Source: JBBDWJ01 sp040902925 (GTDB lineage: Bacteria; Acidobacteriota; Terriglobia; Bryobacterales; UBA6623). From it: a stretch of 6,696 nucleotides of DNA. The stretch is from contig JBBDWJ010000093.1 of NCBI GenBank assembly GCA_040902925.1, positions 1 to 6,696 on the forward strand, written 5' to 3'. Every line of letters begins with the position of its first letter. The first letter of the stretch is position 1. Under the pieces are notes generated by a model. That model was not told the DNA's origin and did not search any database. It saw only the letters and a program-made list of their open reading frames with translations. Positions 1-6,634 of the stretch are shown piece after piece. A program made the position numbers and the translations under genes.

Positions 1-1
1 G

Positions 2-1186
2 TACCCTTTGACGGGCGGCGGTCCGCTGCGCTCAGCAAGCTTGCTCCACTTTTTGGCGCGGCGGTTTCAGGTCCATTTGATCACGTTCGCCGAGGAAGAT
101 TCCGCCAATCCGGAACCGTTTCTGCCCAAGGGGCTGGTCGACCACATCACCACCGTCTATCTGCCCCATCATGACAAGCGAACCGTCTCGCGCATCTACC
201 GCAATACGGGACGCCTGATTCGCGGCAAGCTGCCGCTAGACGACCGTTTCAGCGAAAGCCAAAGCTTGCGACGCATCGAGTTGGCGACCCGGGGCGAGCG
301 CTACGACGTGGCCGTGATCGAGCATTTCTGGTGCGCTCGATACCTGGATTTGCTGCGTGCCCGCTCGCGGCGGGTCGTGTTGGATTTACACAATGTTGAG
401 TCAGTCTTACACGAAGGCTGTTCGAGAACCGAGCCGTGGCCTCAAAGCATCGGGCATCGATTCTTTACGCGCACCGCGCGGCGGCTGGAGCGCGGCATTC
501 TGGCGGAATTTGACTTGGTGCTGGTGACCTCGGAGGCCGATCGCCAAAGGGTGCTCGAACGCGCTCCGCGGGCTCGCGTCGCGGTTTACCCGAACGCTGT
601 TCCGCTGAGCGAGGTGCCGCAGGTGGAGGAGGAAGAGATTATCGCTTTCTCCGGCAACCTGGAGTACCACCCTAACGTCAATGCTGTCAGGTATTTCCAC
701 AAGGATGTCTGGCCCCTGATCCGCGACGCCGCGCCCGCGCTGCGCTGGCGTTTGATCGGTAAAAACGAATCTGCGGTCCGCGACTTCGTCGCCGAAGACC
801 CGCGCGTCGAGCTGACTGGACCGGTCAGTGACGCCGTCGAGGAGTTGGCCCGGGCGCGCCTGGTGGTGGTGCCCTTGCTGGCGGGCAGCGGCACGCGCGT
901 CAAGATTCTCGAAGCCTGGGCGGCAGGCCGTTGCGTGGTCTCGACGCCGATCGGCGCCGAGGGCCTGCCCGCGCGTGACGGCGAGAACATTCGCATCGCC
1001 CAGGGCGCGGCCGAAATGGCCCAGGCGGTCCTTGAATTGCTTGGAGATACGGCCCAACGCGAGCGTCTAGGCCGCGCCGGACGCGCGACGTATGAGGCCG
1101 GATTTTGCTGGCCGGCCGCATGGAAAACGTTGGCGACTCCCTTTGATTCGTTGCTCTCGGTGACTCCGATGGCGGCGGCCATCTAG
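2..1186 (+). CDS. GT4 glycosyltransferase, 5'-partial
   Basis: This is a glycosyltransferase with the GT-B fold of family GT4, expected to act at the cytoplasmic face of the membrane and move a sugar from a nucleotide-sugar donor to a growing glycan. The frame is open from base 2 (reading YPLTGGGPLRSASLL), which matches the donor/acceptor-cleft loop near the N-terminus of GT4 enzymes. The real start is therefore outside the window, probably some 10-20 codons upstream, and TTG at 8 is only the first start-like codon. Numbering from that TTG, the protein shows LDLHNVESVLH in the N-terminal half, FSGNLEYHPN at residues 214-223 (start of the nucleotide-binding domain) and the donor site LLAGSGTRVKILEAWAAG with GSGTR at 293-297 and Glu302, followed by STPIGAEGLP. 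This pattern is common in exopolysaccharide and exosortase-linked transferases. It ends at TAG, 23 bases before the next gene. The sugar and acceptor cannot be told from sequence. Confidence 0.93.
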   Translation, partial: YPLTGGGPLRSASLLHFLARRFQVHLITFAEEDSANPEPFLPKGLVDHITTVYLPHHDKRTVSRIYRNTGRLIRGKLPLDDRFSESQSLRRIELATRGERYDVAVIEHFWCARYLDLLRARSRRVVLDLHNVESVLHEGCSRTEPWPQSIGHRFFTRTARRLERGILAEFDLVLVTSEADRQRVLERAPRARVAVYPNAVPLSEVPQVEEEEIIAFSGNLEYHPNVNAVRYFHKDVWPLIRDAAPALRWRLIGKNESAVRDFVAEDPRVELTGPVSDAVEELARARLVVVPLLAGSGTRVKILEAWAAGRCVVSTPIGAEGLPARDGENIRIAQGAAEMAQAVLELLGDTAQRERLGRAGRATYEAGFCWPAAWKTLATPFDSLLSVTPMAAAI

Positions 1187-1190
1187 CGGT

Positions 1191-1200
1191 GAGGAAAGAG
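1191..1200 (+). promoter_or_regulatory. Purine-rich ribosome binding site for the GT4 gene at 1210
   Basis: The run GAGGAAAGAG ends 9 bases before ATG 1210 and is the clearest Shine-Dalgarno-like element in the window. It decides the start: the upstream in-frame GTG at 1189 lies at the very edge of this element and would add seven residues (MRKEHTR) before the MRVAVDAHAIG that fits a normal GT4 N-terminus. Confidence 0.6.
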
Positions 1201-1209
1201 CACACCAGA

Positions 1210-2355
1210 ATGCGGGTTGCAGTCGATGCTCACGCGATAGGCCAAAGGCTCACGGGCAACGAGGTCTACGTGCGCGCGTTGATTGGGCGCTATCCGCGTC
1301 TGGACAGCGACGCCGAGTTCATCACCTACATTGCCAGCCGCGAGGCGGTTGCGTGGGTCCCGCCCTCGATAAAGACGCGCTGGGTCTCGAAAAACCCGTT
1401 CGTGCGGCTCGGCGGGGAATTGAGCGCTAAGTTGCGGGTCGACCGCCCCGATCTGGTGCACGTGCAATACACGGCGCCGCTGTTCTGCCCAGTGCCGATT
1501 GTCGTGACGATTCACGACGTCAGTTACATGGAGCACCCCGAGTTTCTGCCCAGGCCGCGAGCGATCCAGCTTCAGCTTTCGACGCGCCACACTTTGAAGC
1601 GCGCGGCAAAGATCATCACGATCAGCGAGTTTTCGCGCCAGCATATCGCTCGCGTCTTCAACGTCGATCCGGATGCGATCGCGGTGACGCCGCTGGCCGC
1701 CCAGGAGTCCTTTCGGGTCATGAACCGGGATCTTGCGAAACGCGTGGTTCAAGAGAAGCTCGGCATCGACCGGCCCTATCTTCTGCATGTCGGCGACCTG
1801 CATCCGCGCAAGAACCAGATCGGGTTGATTCAAGCATTCCGCGAGCTGCTGGCGGCCCATCCGAACCTGCCGCATATGCTCGTGCTGGCCGGGAAGAACA
1901 CCTGGTTTACGCCGAAAGTCCTCGACCAGGTGCGCAAGTCGGGTTTGGAGCAGCGTATCGTGCTGCCCGGTTTTGTGGACGACGACTTTCTGCCGGCTCT
2001 CTACAACGCCGCCGATTTGTTTGTGTTTCCGTCGTTTTACGAGGGCTTCGGCCTGCCGGTCGTCGAAGCGATGGCTTGCGGGCGCCCGATTGTCTGTTCG
2101 AGCGCTACGGCATTGCCCGAGGTGGTCGACGGCGCGGGACTGTTCTTCGATCCCCACAGCATTGGCGAGCAAACGCGCGCGCTGCGCGATATTCTGCTCG
2201 ACCCCGAACTCTCCAGCCGCATGGAACGCAAAAGCCTCCAGAGGGCTGCCTTCTATGACTGGCGCGAAACCGCACGCCAGACGCTGGACGTCTATCACCA
2301 GGTAGCAGAAGGCCGCGCGCACCAGCAGACGCGCAAGGAACTGGTAGCTCCGTGA
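1210..2355 (+). CDS. GT4 glycosyltransferase (mannosyl/rhamnosyltransferase-like)
   Basis: This is a complete 381-residue GT4 glycosyltransferase of normal family length, with no signal peptide. It starts MRVAVDAHAIGQRLTGNEVY, the N-terminal beta strand and glycine loop of the GT-B fold. It continues with DLVHVQYTAP and TIHDVSYMEHPEFL, a segment typical of transferases acting on bacterial polysaccharides. The C-terminal donor domain begins at LLHVGDLHPRKN (HPRKN at residues 198-202, where the basic residues are expected to contact the donor phosphates). It carries the full E-x7-E motif in EGFGLPVVEAMACG, with Glu278 and Glu286. ATG 1210 is chosen over GTG 1189 because of the ribosome binding site at 1191-1200 and the fit to the family. 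Its TGA overlaps the GTG of the next gene. Mannosyl- and rhamnosyltransferases look similar, so donor and linkage are not assigned. Confidence 0.94.
   Translation: MRVAVDAHAIGQRLTGNEVYVRALIGRYPRLDSDAEFITYIASREAVAWVPPSIKTRWVSKNPFVRLGGELSAKLRVDRPDLVHVQYTAPLFCPVPIVVTIHDVSYMEHPEFLPRPRAIQLQLSTRHTLKRAAKIITISEFSRQHIARVFNVDPDAIAVTPLAAQESFRVMNRDLAKRVVQEKLGIDRPYLLHVGDLHPRKNQIGLIQAFRELLAAHPNLPHMLVLAGKNTWFTPKVLDQVRKSGLEQRIVLPGFVDDDFLPALYNAADLFVFPSFYEGFGLPVVEAMACGRPIVCSSATALPEVVDGAGLFFDPHSIGEQTRALRDILLDPELSSRMERKSLQRAAFYDWRETARQTLDVYHQVAEGRAHQQTRKELVAP
2335..2340 (+). promoter_or_regulatory. Possible ribosome binding site for the DUF3108 gene
   Basis: AAGGAA lies inside the end of the GT4 gene, 11 bases before GTG 2352. 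The spacing is a little long. It favours start 2352 over the alternative GTG at 2397, which has no purine-rich element in front of it. Confidence 0.4.
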
Positions 2356-3101
2356 TCGCATACCCACGCTCAAAAGCCCAAAACAATCCTCTCGCGGTGC
2401 GGCGCCTGGCCATTGGGCCGCGGTGGTTCCTGCTGGCGGTCTGCCTGCTGGCTCCAGCGGTGTGGGCCACCGACGCCGTACCCTTCGCGTCGGGAGAAAC
2501 ACTCGTCTACGAAGTCACCTGGCCAAGCGGACTCAGCTTGGGGGAAGTCGAGTTTGAAGCCAATGGTGTGACCGGCGGCTGGGAGTTCCGCGCCCGCATT
2601 AACGCCACGCTGCCGAACTTTGAAATCCGCGACGAATATCGCGCCCGCACCGACGGCGAAATGTGTTCCTTGGAACTCGAAAAGGATTTCGTTCACGGCA
2701 GCGCGCGCGGCCACGAGACGGTGGAGTTCGATCAGGCAAACCGCCGGGCACGCCGCAAGACCAAAAATGGCGGCGAAAGCGAGTTCGACGTTCCGCCCTG
2801 CGCCCGCGATGCCCTGACCTTCCTCTACCTGCTCCGCGCTGAGATCGGCCGCGGGCGTATTCCGCCCCCCGACGATCTGAATTTCGGGGCGCAATACCAG
2901 GTCAGCATGACTTATGCGGAAAGCCTCGATCTGGCGGTCTCCGGCGAGTACGTGAAGGCTGACCGCATCCTGATTGATTTGACCGGCCCGGCCTCGCAGC
3001 GCAGCTTTGAGGTCTTCTTCAGCCAGGATTCCGCGCGCACGCCCGTGCTCATTCGGATACCCTTTGAGTTGGGCACCTTCTCTCTCAAACTGGTGAAATG
3101 A
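2352..3101 (+). CDS. DUF3108 family exported protein
   Basis: This is a 249-residue protein of the uncharacterised DUF3108 family, of the usual family length. It has a signal peptide: basic residues (RRLAIGPR, 17-24), a hydrophobic core (WFLLAVCLLAPAV, 25-37) and a likely cleavage after VWA at residue 39, so the mature protein should be periplasmic or cell-surface. The family signature is clear: ETLVYEVTW at the start of the mature part, a long predicted beta-rich middle, PPCARDALTFLYLLR (Cys148, Asp153) matching the family's conserved 'C..D.LSALYYLR' block, and a final FELGTFSLKLVK strand. The start is GTG 2352, overlapping the previous stop (GTGA). GTG 2397 is a real alternative that would remove 15 residues and give a more ordinary signal peptide beginning MRRLAIGPRW. 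The last bases overlap the next gene by ATGA. The function of the family is unknown; its place between transferases suggests an envelope role linked to the glycan, which is inference. Confidence 0.85.
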   Translation: MIAYPRSKAQNNPLAVRRLAIGPRWFLLAVCLLAPAVWATDAVPFASGETLVYEVTWPSGLSLGEVEFEANGVTGGWEFRARINATLPNFEIRDEYRARTDGEMCSLELEKDFVHGSARGHETVEFDQANRRARRKTKNGGESEFDVPPCARDALTFLYLLRAEIGRGRIPPPDDLNFGAQYQVSMTYAESLDLAVSGEYVKADRILIDLTGPASQRSFEVFFSQDSARTPVLIRIPFELGTFSLKLVK

Positions 3102-5344
3102 AGCTGGCTGTTTTCAGCCCTTTGCCCCCGGCCAAGTCGGGGATCGCGGACTATTGTCAGGCGTTGCTGCCGCAACTCGCCAAGCATTTCGACATCGACG
3201 CTTTTCCTGGCGAAGGCTACGAACCGGGCGGACTACCGCCGGGCGTCTCGATCCCTTTTCGACGCGCGGGCGAGTTTCGTCCTCAAGCCTACGACGCGGT
3301 TCTCTACCAGCTCGGCAACAACTCCGACCACGCGCACGTTTACGATGCGGCTATCGAGCATCCCGGCGTGGTTGTCTTACATGAGTTCAATCTCCACCAC
3401 TTGCTCGCCGACGTGACCATCCGGCGCGGGGACTGGGCGGGATACCTGCGCGAGGTCGAGCACGAGGGCGGACCCCAAGCCTTGGCGTACGCAAAGCGCG
3501 CCGCGACGCTGGAGGTCGGCCCCGACTACGATCTGCCGATGAACCGCCGGATTCTGGAGCGCTGCCGCGGCGTGATCGTTCATAGCCGCTTCATGGTCGA
3601 GCAGGTCGCCTCGACCGGTATTCCGGTGCCGGTTACGAAGATTCCCCACGGCGTGTGGCTTCCCGAGATCAACGGCAACACCTGCCGGGCGCGGCTGGGT
3701 CTCGACGAATCGACGCCGCTAATTGGAATTTTTGGATTTCTCAAGCCGTACAAGCGCATCACCGAAGCCTTGCGCGCCATGCAAAGGCTGGTGCGGCTCG
3801 ACTCGCGCGCGAAGATGATCCTGGTCGGCCAAGAGCACCCCGACTATCCCATCCGCAGGCTGATCGACCAGTTGGGAATCCGTGAGCACGTTCGCTTGCT
3901 GGGGTACGTGCCCACCGAAGAGCTCGAGCAGTACATCGCGGCCGTCGATATCTGCCTTAATTTGCGCTACCCGACGGTCGGCGAGACTTCGGGAACGCTG
4001 CAGCGCGCTTTCGGACTGGGCCGCGCCGTCATTGTTTCCGACGTGGGATCGTTTGCCGAGCTGCCGGGGGAGATTTGCTTGAAAGTCCCGGTCGGCGAGG
4101 GCGAAGTGGATGCCCTATTCGAATATCTGCAACTGCTGATTACCTACCCCGAAATAGGCCGGCAAATGGGGGCGCGCGCCCGGCAGTACGTCGCTTCTCA
4201 ATGCAGTTGGGACATCGTTGCCCAACGATATGCGGACTGGATTCACGCCGTCGTGGAAGGCGTCGTTGAAAGCAAAGTGGGGCAGCTTCAAGCCGCGTCC
4301 TCGGAGGACGCTGCGCAAACGGTCTTGGCTCAGGGCGGGGTTGCGCAGGACGAAGCCGCACTAGAGGCGGGCGCGCCGGCCTCTAGTGCGAAAGCGAATG
4401 AAGCAGAGAATCACTCCGCCGAGCCTTTCGAGCCTTTTGTGATGGCTGCCGTCGCGCAGATACCCGACGACGTCGATCCGGCGCCTCAAGGTTCCCTTCA
4501 AACGGAAGCTTACAGCGAAGAGGCCCTCAAAGCCATCGAGCACGACAATCTGGCGGATTACATTCGTGGGTTCTCTTTCCACGACCCGGGCGAATCTGGC
4601 TATGTGGAAAGCCACCTCACGCGCTTGATTCGAACCCTCGAAATCACTCCGCCCGGCACGGACGAAGATCGCATTCTCGAAATGGGCGCCTATATGCAGA
4701 TCACGCCGGCGCTCAAAACCCGCTTGGGATATGGTGAGGTTCGCGGCAGCTATCTCGGCAAGCCGGGCGACTTCAAGCAGCGCGAAGTCCGCTCGCGAGA
4801 CGGCGAGCTCTTTACGTGCCGCATCGATAATTTTGATGCCGAGAAGGATCGCTACCCTTACCCGGACGATTTCTTTTCGACAGTGCTGTGCTGCGAGCTG
4901 CTGGAGCATCTCTACGACGACCCGATGCACATGATGGCCGAGATCAACCGGATTTTGAAACCCGGCGGCCACCTGGTGCTTTCGACGCCGAATATTTGCA
5001 GCACGCGCGCCGTCGGGGCTGCGCTTCTGGGGTATCATCCGGGTCTGTTCCACCAATACGTGCGGCCCGACAAAGACGGTGCGGTCGACCCGCGGCATGC
5101 CCGCGAATACGCGCCGCGTGACGTTCACGCGCTGCTTGAGGCCGCCGGCTTCGCGATCGTGCTTCTCGAAACCGGCTCCTATCTGGATACCCCTGCGATC
5201 GAGCACGAATGGGTCCAGCGGCTACTGGAGCGCTACGAGCTTGCCAATCACTTGCGCGGCGACGTCATCTACGGCATCGGCAGGAAAACCGGCGGCGTGA
5301 AGTCGCGCTATCCACCCGAGTTGTATACGGGGGCGGCGGAATGA
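3098..5344 (+). CDS. Bifunctional GT4 glycosyltransferase - class I SAM methyltransferase fusion
   Basis: This 748-residue protein joins two enzymes. Residues 1 to about 395 are a GT4 glycosyltransferase: MKLAVFSPLPPAKSGIADY at the start, LYQLGNNSDHAHVYD, VVLHEFNLHHLL, IPHGVWLP, then the donor domain with GFLKPYKR at 213-220 and YPTVGETSGTLQRAFGLG around Glu296. The second Glu of the E-x7-E motif is absent. Residues about 396-470 are an Ala/Glu-rich, probably disordered linker that contains two palindromes at DNA level. Residues about 480-720 are a Rossmann-type methyltransferase with a variant SAM motif I (ILEMGAYMQIT from 526), CCELLEHLYDDP (Glu603, His604) and the post-motif strand ILKPGGHLVLSTPN (619-632). 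It begins at ATG 3098 inside the previous stop (ATGA) and ends in another ATGA overlap, so it is probably coupled to both neighbours. No strong Shine-Dalgarno sequence is visible. A role in adding and methylating a sugar of the exported glycan is inferred. No frameshift is seen across the join. Confidence 0.9.
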   Translation: MKLAVFSPLPPAKSGIADYCQALLPQLAKHFDIDAFPGEGYEPGGLPPGVSIPFRRAGEFRPQAYDAVLYQLGNNSDHAHVYDAAIEHPGVVVLHEFNLHHLLADVTIRRGDWAGYLREVEHEGGPQALAYAKRAATLEVGPDYDLPMNRRILERCRGVIVHSRFMVEQVASTGIPVPVTKIPHGVWLPEINGNTCRARLGLDESTPLIGIFGFLKPYKRITEALRAMQRLVRLDSRAKMILVGQEHPDYPIRRLIDQLGIREHVRLLGYVPTEELEQYIAAVDICLNLRYPTVGETSGTLQRAFGLGRAVIVSDVGSFAELPGEICLKVPVGEGEVDALFEYLQLLITYPEIGRQMGARARQYVASQCSWDIVAQRYADWIHAVVEGVVESKVGQLQAASSEDAAQTVLAQGGVAQDEAALEAGAPASSAKANEAENHSAEPFEPFVMAAVAQIPDDVDPAPQGSLQTEAYSEEALKAIEHDNLADYIRGFSFHDPGESGYVESHLTRLIRTLEITPPGTDEDRILEMGAYMQITPALKTRLGYGEVRGSYLGKPGDFKQREVRSRDGELFTCRIDNFDAEKDRYPYPDDFFSTVLCCELLEHLYDDPMHMMAEINRILKPGGHLVLSTPNICSTRAVGAALLGYHPGLFHQYVRPDKDGAVDPRHAREYAPRDVHALLEAAGFAIVLLETGSYLDTPAIEHEWVQRLLERYELANHLRGDVIYGIGRKTGGVKSRYPPELYTGAAE
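4295..4311. repeat. 17-bp perfect palindrome in interdomain linker
   Basis: Two 8-bp arms, GCGTCCTC (4295-4302) and GAGGACGC (4304-4311), are exact reverse complements around a single G. It lies in the part of the fusion gene that encodes the low-complexity linker (residues about 400-405, AASSED) and stays in frame. It is 45 bases upstream of a larger palindrome. Confidence 0.8.
4357..4390. repeat. 34-bp near-perfect palindrome in interdomain linker
   Basis: The arms CGCACTAGAGGC (4357-4368) and GCCTCTAGTGCG (4379-4390) are perfect 12-bp reverse complements. The centre, GGCGCGCC (4370-4377), is itself palindromic about the same axis. Of 17 base pairs, only one (G4369/G4378) is mismatched. 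It encodes residues about 420-431 (AALEAGAPASSA, partly) of the fusion protein without breaking the frame. As RNA it would form a long, GC-rich hairpin inside the message. No poly-T follows, so it is not a standard terminator. It could be an inserted small palindromic repeat element. Confidence 0.9.
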
Positions 5345-6570
5345 TTGCGCGTTACTCGGGCGTCGATGTCACGGTCGCGGCGGCGGACCATCGCCTCGAC
5401 GTGGCGTTGACGTTGACCAACGGCGGCGCGGAGGCATGGTCGAACGATCAACACTATGCCGTTGGCTATCAGGTCTTCGATACGGAAACCGACAACTTGC
5501 TGGTCGATGGCCCGCACGCCCCGCTGCCGTACGCGGTGCCGCCTGGCGAAAAACTCCCCATCCATCTCGCCGTGAAGCTGCCGCGCGAACCCGGCCGCTA
5601 CCGCGTATTCGTTTCTCCGCTGCGTGAAAACCAGGCCTGGTTCTTCGAGCGGGGCTCTCCGTTCCTGTTGCTCGAAGCCGAGACCGACGGCCGCTCGCTC
5701 ACACTGCGCCGCCGCCAGGTGACGCGCCCGGGCCGGCTGGGCCTGGAACGTCTGCTGCGCACGGTAAGACGAGCTTTCGTGTACCCCGTTCGAACGATGC
5801 TGAAGCACGGCTCGTTGATCCGATCGCTGGTCCGGCGCGACATCCTCGGACGCTACCGCGGCTCTTTCGGCGGGCTGTTTTGGACCGTCATCCATCCGCT
5901 GTTGATGATGCTGACGTACTACTTCGTGTTCGGCGTCGTACTGCGCGCGAGCTTCGGCCAGGACCGCAGCTCGACAGGGTTCCTGATGTATTTCCTGGCC
6001 GGCATGGTGCCGTGGCTGGCGATGAGCGAAGCGATCGGCCGCGCTCCCGGGATCATCCTCGAGCACGGCAGCTTCGTCAAGAAGCTGCTGTTCCCGGTTG
6101 AAATTCTGCCGGTGACGCTGGTGTTCAGCGGCATGTTCAGCGAAGCTTTTGCGCTTGCGATCTTCACGGGGGCGATGGTGTTTTTCGGATACGCGTTTTC
6201 CACAACGGCCTTGTTGTTGCCGCTGGTGCTGATCCCGCAGTTTCTGCTGACACTGGGTCTATGCTGGTTGTTGGCGTCGCTGGGCGTTTTTTTTCGCGAC
6301 CTCGGCCAGATTATGGGATTCGTGCTGACGCTATGGTTTTTCACGACTCCGATCTGCTACGACGAGCGCGCCCTGCCGGAAAGTTCGCGGTGGTTGTTCG
6401 AGTTGAATCCGATGTTCGTGCTGGTTCGCTCATACCGCTCGATTTTTCTGGAAGCGACGCCGCCGCCCTGGATCCCGCTGGCCGCGGTTACCCTAGGCGG
6501 AGCGCTGATTTTCGTGGCTGGCCACGGCTTGTTTCACAAGCTGAAAAAGTCGTTCGTGGATGTGGTGTGA
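5341..6570 (+). CDS. Wzm-like ABC-2 polysaccharide export permease with N-terminal beta-rich domain
   Basis: This is the membrane subunit of an ABC exporter for polysaccharide (Wzm/TagG/KpsM type), 409 residues, against about 260-280 for ordinary Wzm. The permease part starts near residue 155: SLVRRDILGRYRGSFGGLFW (162-181) is the classic amphipathic entry motif. About six membrane segments follow (around 178-201, 213-231, 252-285, 289-318, 324-340 and 377-397), with ELNPMFVLVRSYRSIF at 354-369 typical of the family. Residues 1 to about 115 are extra: a predicted beta-sandwich with LTLTNGGAEAW (Trp33), DGPHAPLP, VPPGE, LPREPGRYRV and QAWFFERGS (Trp100). This resembles ligand-binding-like beta-sandwich modules seen in glycan-modifying proteins. 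Residues 116-154 are a basic linker. The start is ATG 5341, in an ATGA overlap with the fusion gene; an in-frame ATG at 5209 lies deep inside that gene and is rejected. Its partner ATPase (Wzt) is not in the window. Confidence 0.92.
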   Translation: MIARYSGVDVTVAAADHRLDVALTLTNGGAEAWSNDQHYAVGYQVFDTETDNLLVDGPHAPLPYAVPPGEKLPIHLAVKLPREPGRYRVFVSPLRENQAWFFERGSPFLLLEAETDGRSLTLRRRQVTRPGRLGLERLLRTVRRAFVYPVRTMLKHGSLIRSLVRRDILGRYRGSFGGLFWTVIHPLLMMLTYYFVFGVVLRASFGQDRSSTGFLMYFLAGMVPWLAMSEAIGRAPGIILEHGSFVKKLLFPVEILPVTLVFSGMFSEAFALAIFTGAMVFFGYAFSTTALLLPLVLIPQFLLTLGLCWLLASLGVFFRDLGQIMGFVLTLWFFTTPICYDERALPESSRWLFELNPMFVLVRSYRSIFLEATPPPWIPLAAVTLGGALIFVAGHGLFHKLKKSFVDVV

Positions 6571-6575
6571 GGGCC

Positions 6576-6615
6576 GTTGAGCGGTTGATCCGTTGATCCG
6601 TTGATCGGTTGAGCC
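6576..6615. repeat. 8-bp tandem repeat, five units
   Basis: Five consecutive 8-bp units begin at 6576, 6584, 6592, 6600 and 6608: GTTGAGCG, GTTGATCC, GTTGATCC, GTTGATCG and GTTGAGCC. The core GTTGA is kept in all five. The array starts five bases after the permease stop codon and ends directly at the GTG of the possible next gene. Because the unit is not a multiple of three and every unit carries TGA, it is non-coding in this direction in at least some frames. Confidence 0.9.
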
Positions 6616-6634
6616 GTGAAGAGTGCCGCTCAAC
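6608..6634. repeat. Inverted repeat, 7-bp arms
   Basis: GTTGAGC (6608-6614, last tandem unit) is the reverse complement of GCTCAAC (6628-6634), with a 13-base loop holding the candidate GTG start at 6616. The first tandem unit (6576-6582) has the same GTTGAGC and could compete for the pairing. There is no T-run after it, so a terminator is not claimed. A short stem like this could arise by chance. Confidence 0.35.

Noticed and set aside
8..10. TTG at 8 as the true start of the first gene
   Set aside because: The frame is open to the window edge, and the TGGGPLRS loop normally lies several residues inside GT4 proteins, so the gene begins outside the window.
1183..2502. Long minus-strand open frame of 439 codons opposite the second GT4 gene
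   Set aside because: It mirrors a well-supported GT4 gene on the + strand. Its translation is rich in Arg, His and Gln with no recognisable motifs, as expected for the antisense of GC-rich coding DNA.
4361..5206. Minus-strand open frame of 281 codons opposite the methyltransferase domain
   Set aside because: The + strand encodes clear methyltransferase motifs here. The antisense product has no family features and no ribosome binding site that I could see.
5209..5340. In-frame upstream ATG extending the permease by 44 residues
   Set aside because: The extension lies within the end of the methyltransferase gene and reads as Arg/Ala-rich shadow sequence. ATG 5341 gives the ATGA overlap seen at the other junctions and starts directly at the predicted beta domain.
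5308..6066. Minus-strand open frame of 252 codons opposite the permease
   Set aside because: It lies antisense to the N-terminal domain and the first membrane segments of the permease; its composition is typical of antisense translation of a GC-rich gene.
6576..6615. CRISPR-like array
   Set aside because: The repeats are 8 bp and directly adjacent with no spacers, so this is a simple tandem repeat.
6608..6634. Hairpin after the permease as a rho-independent terminator
   Set aside because: The stem is only 7 bp with a 13-base loop and no T-run follows.
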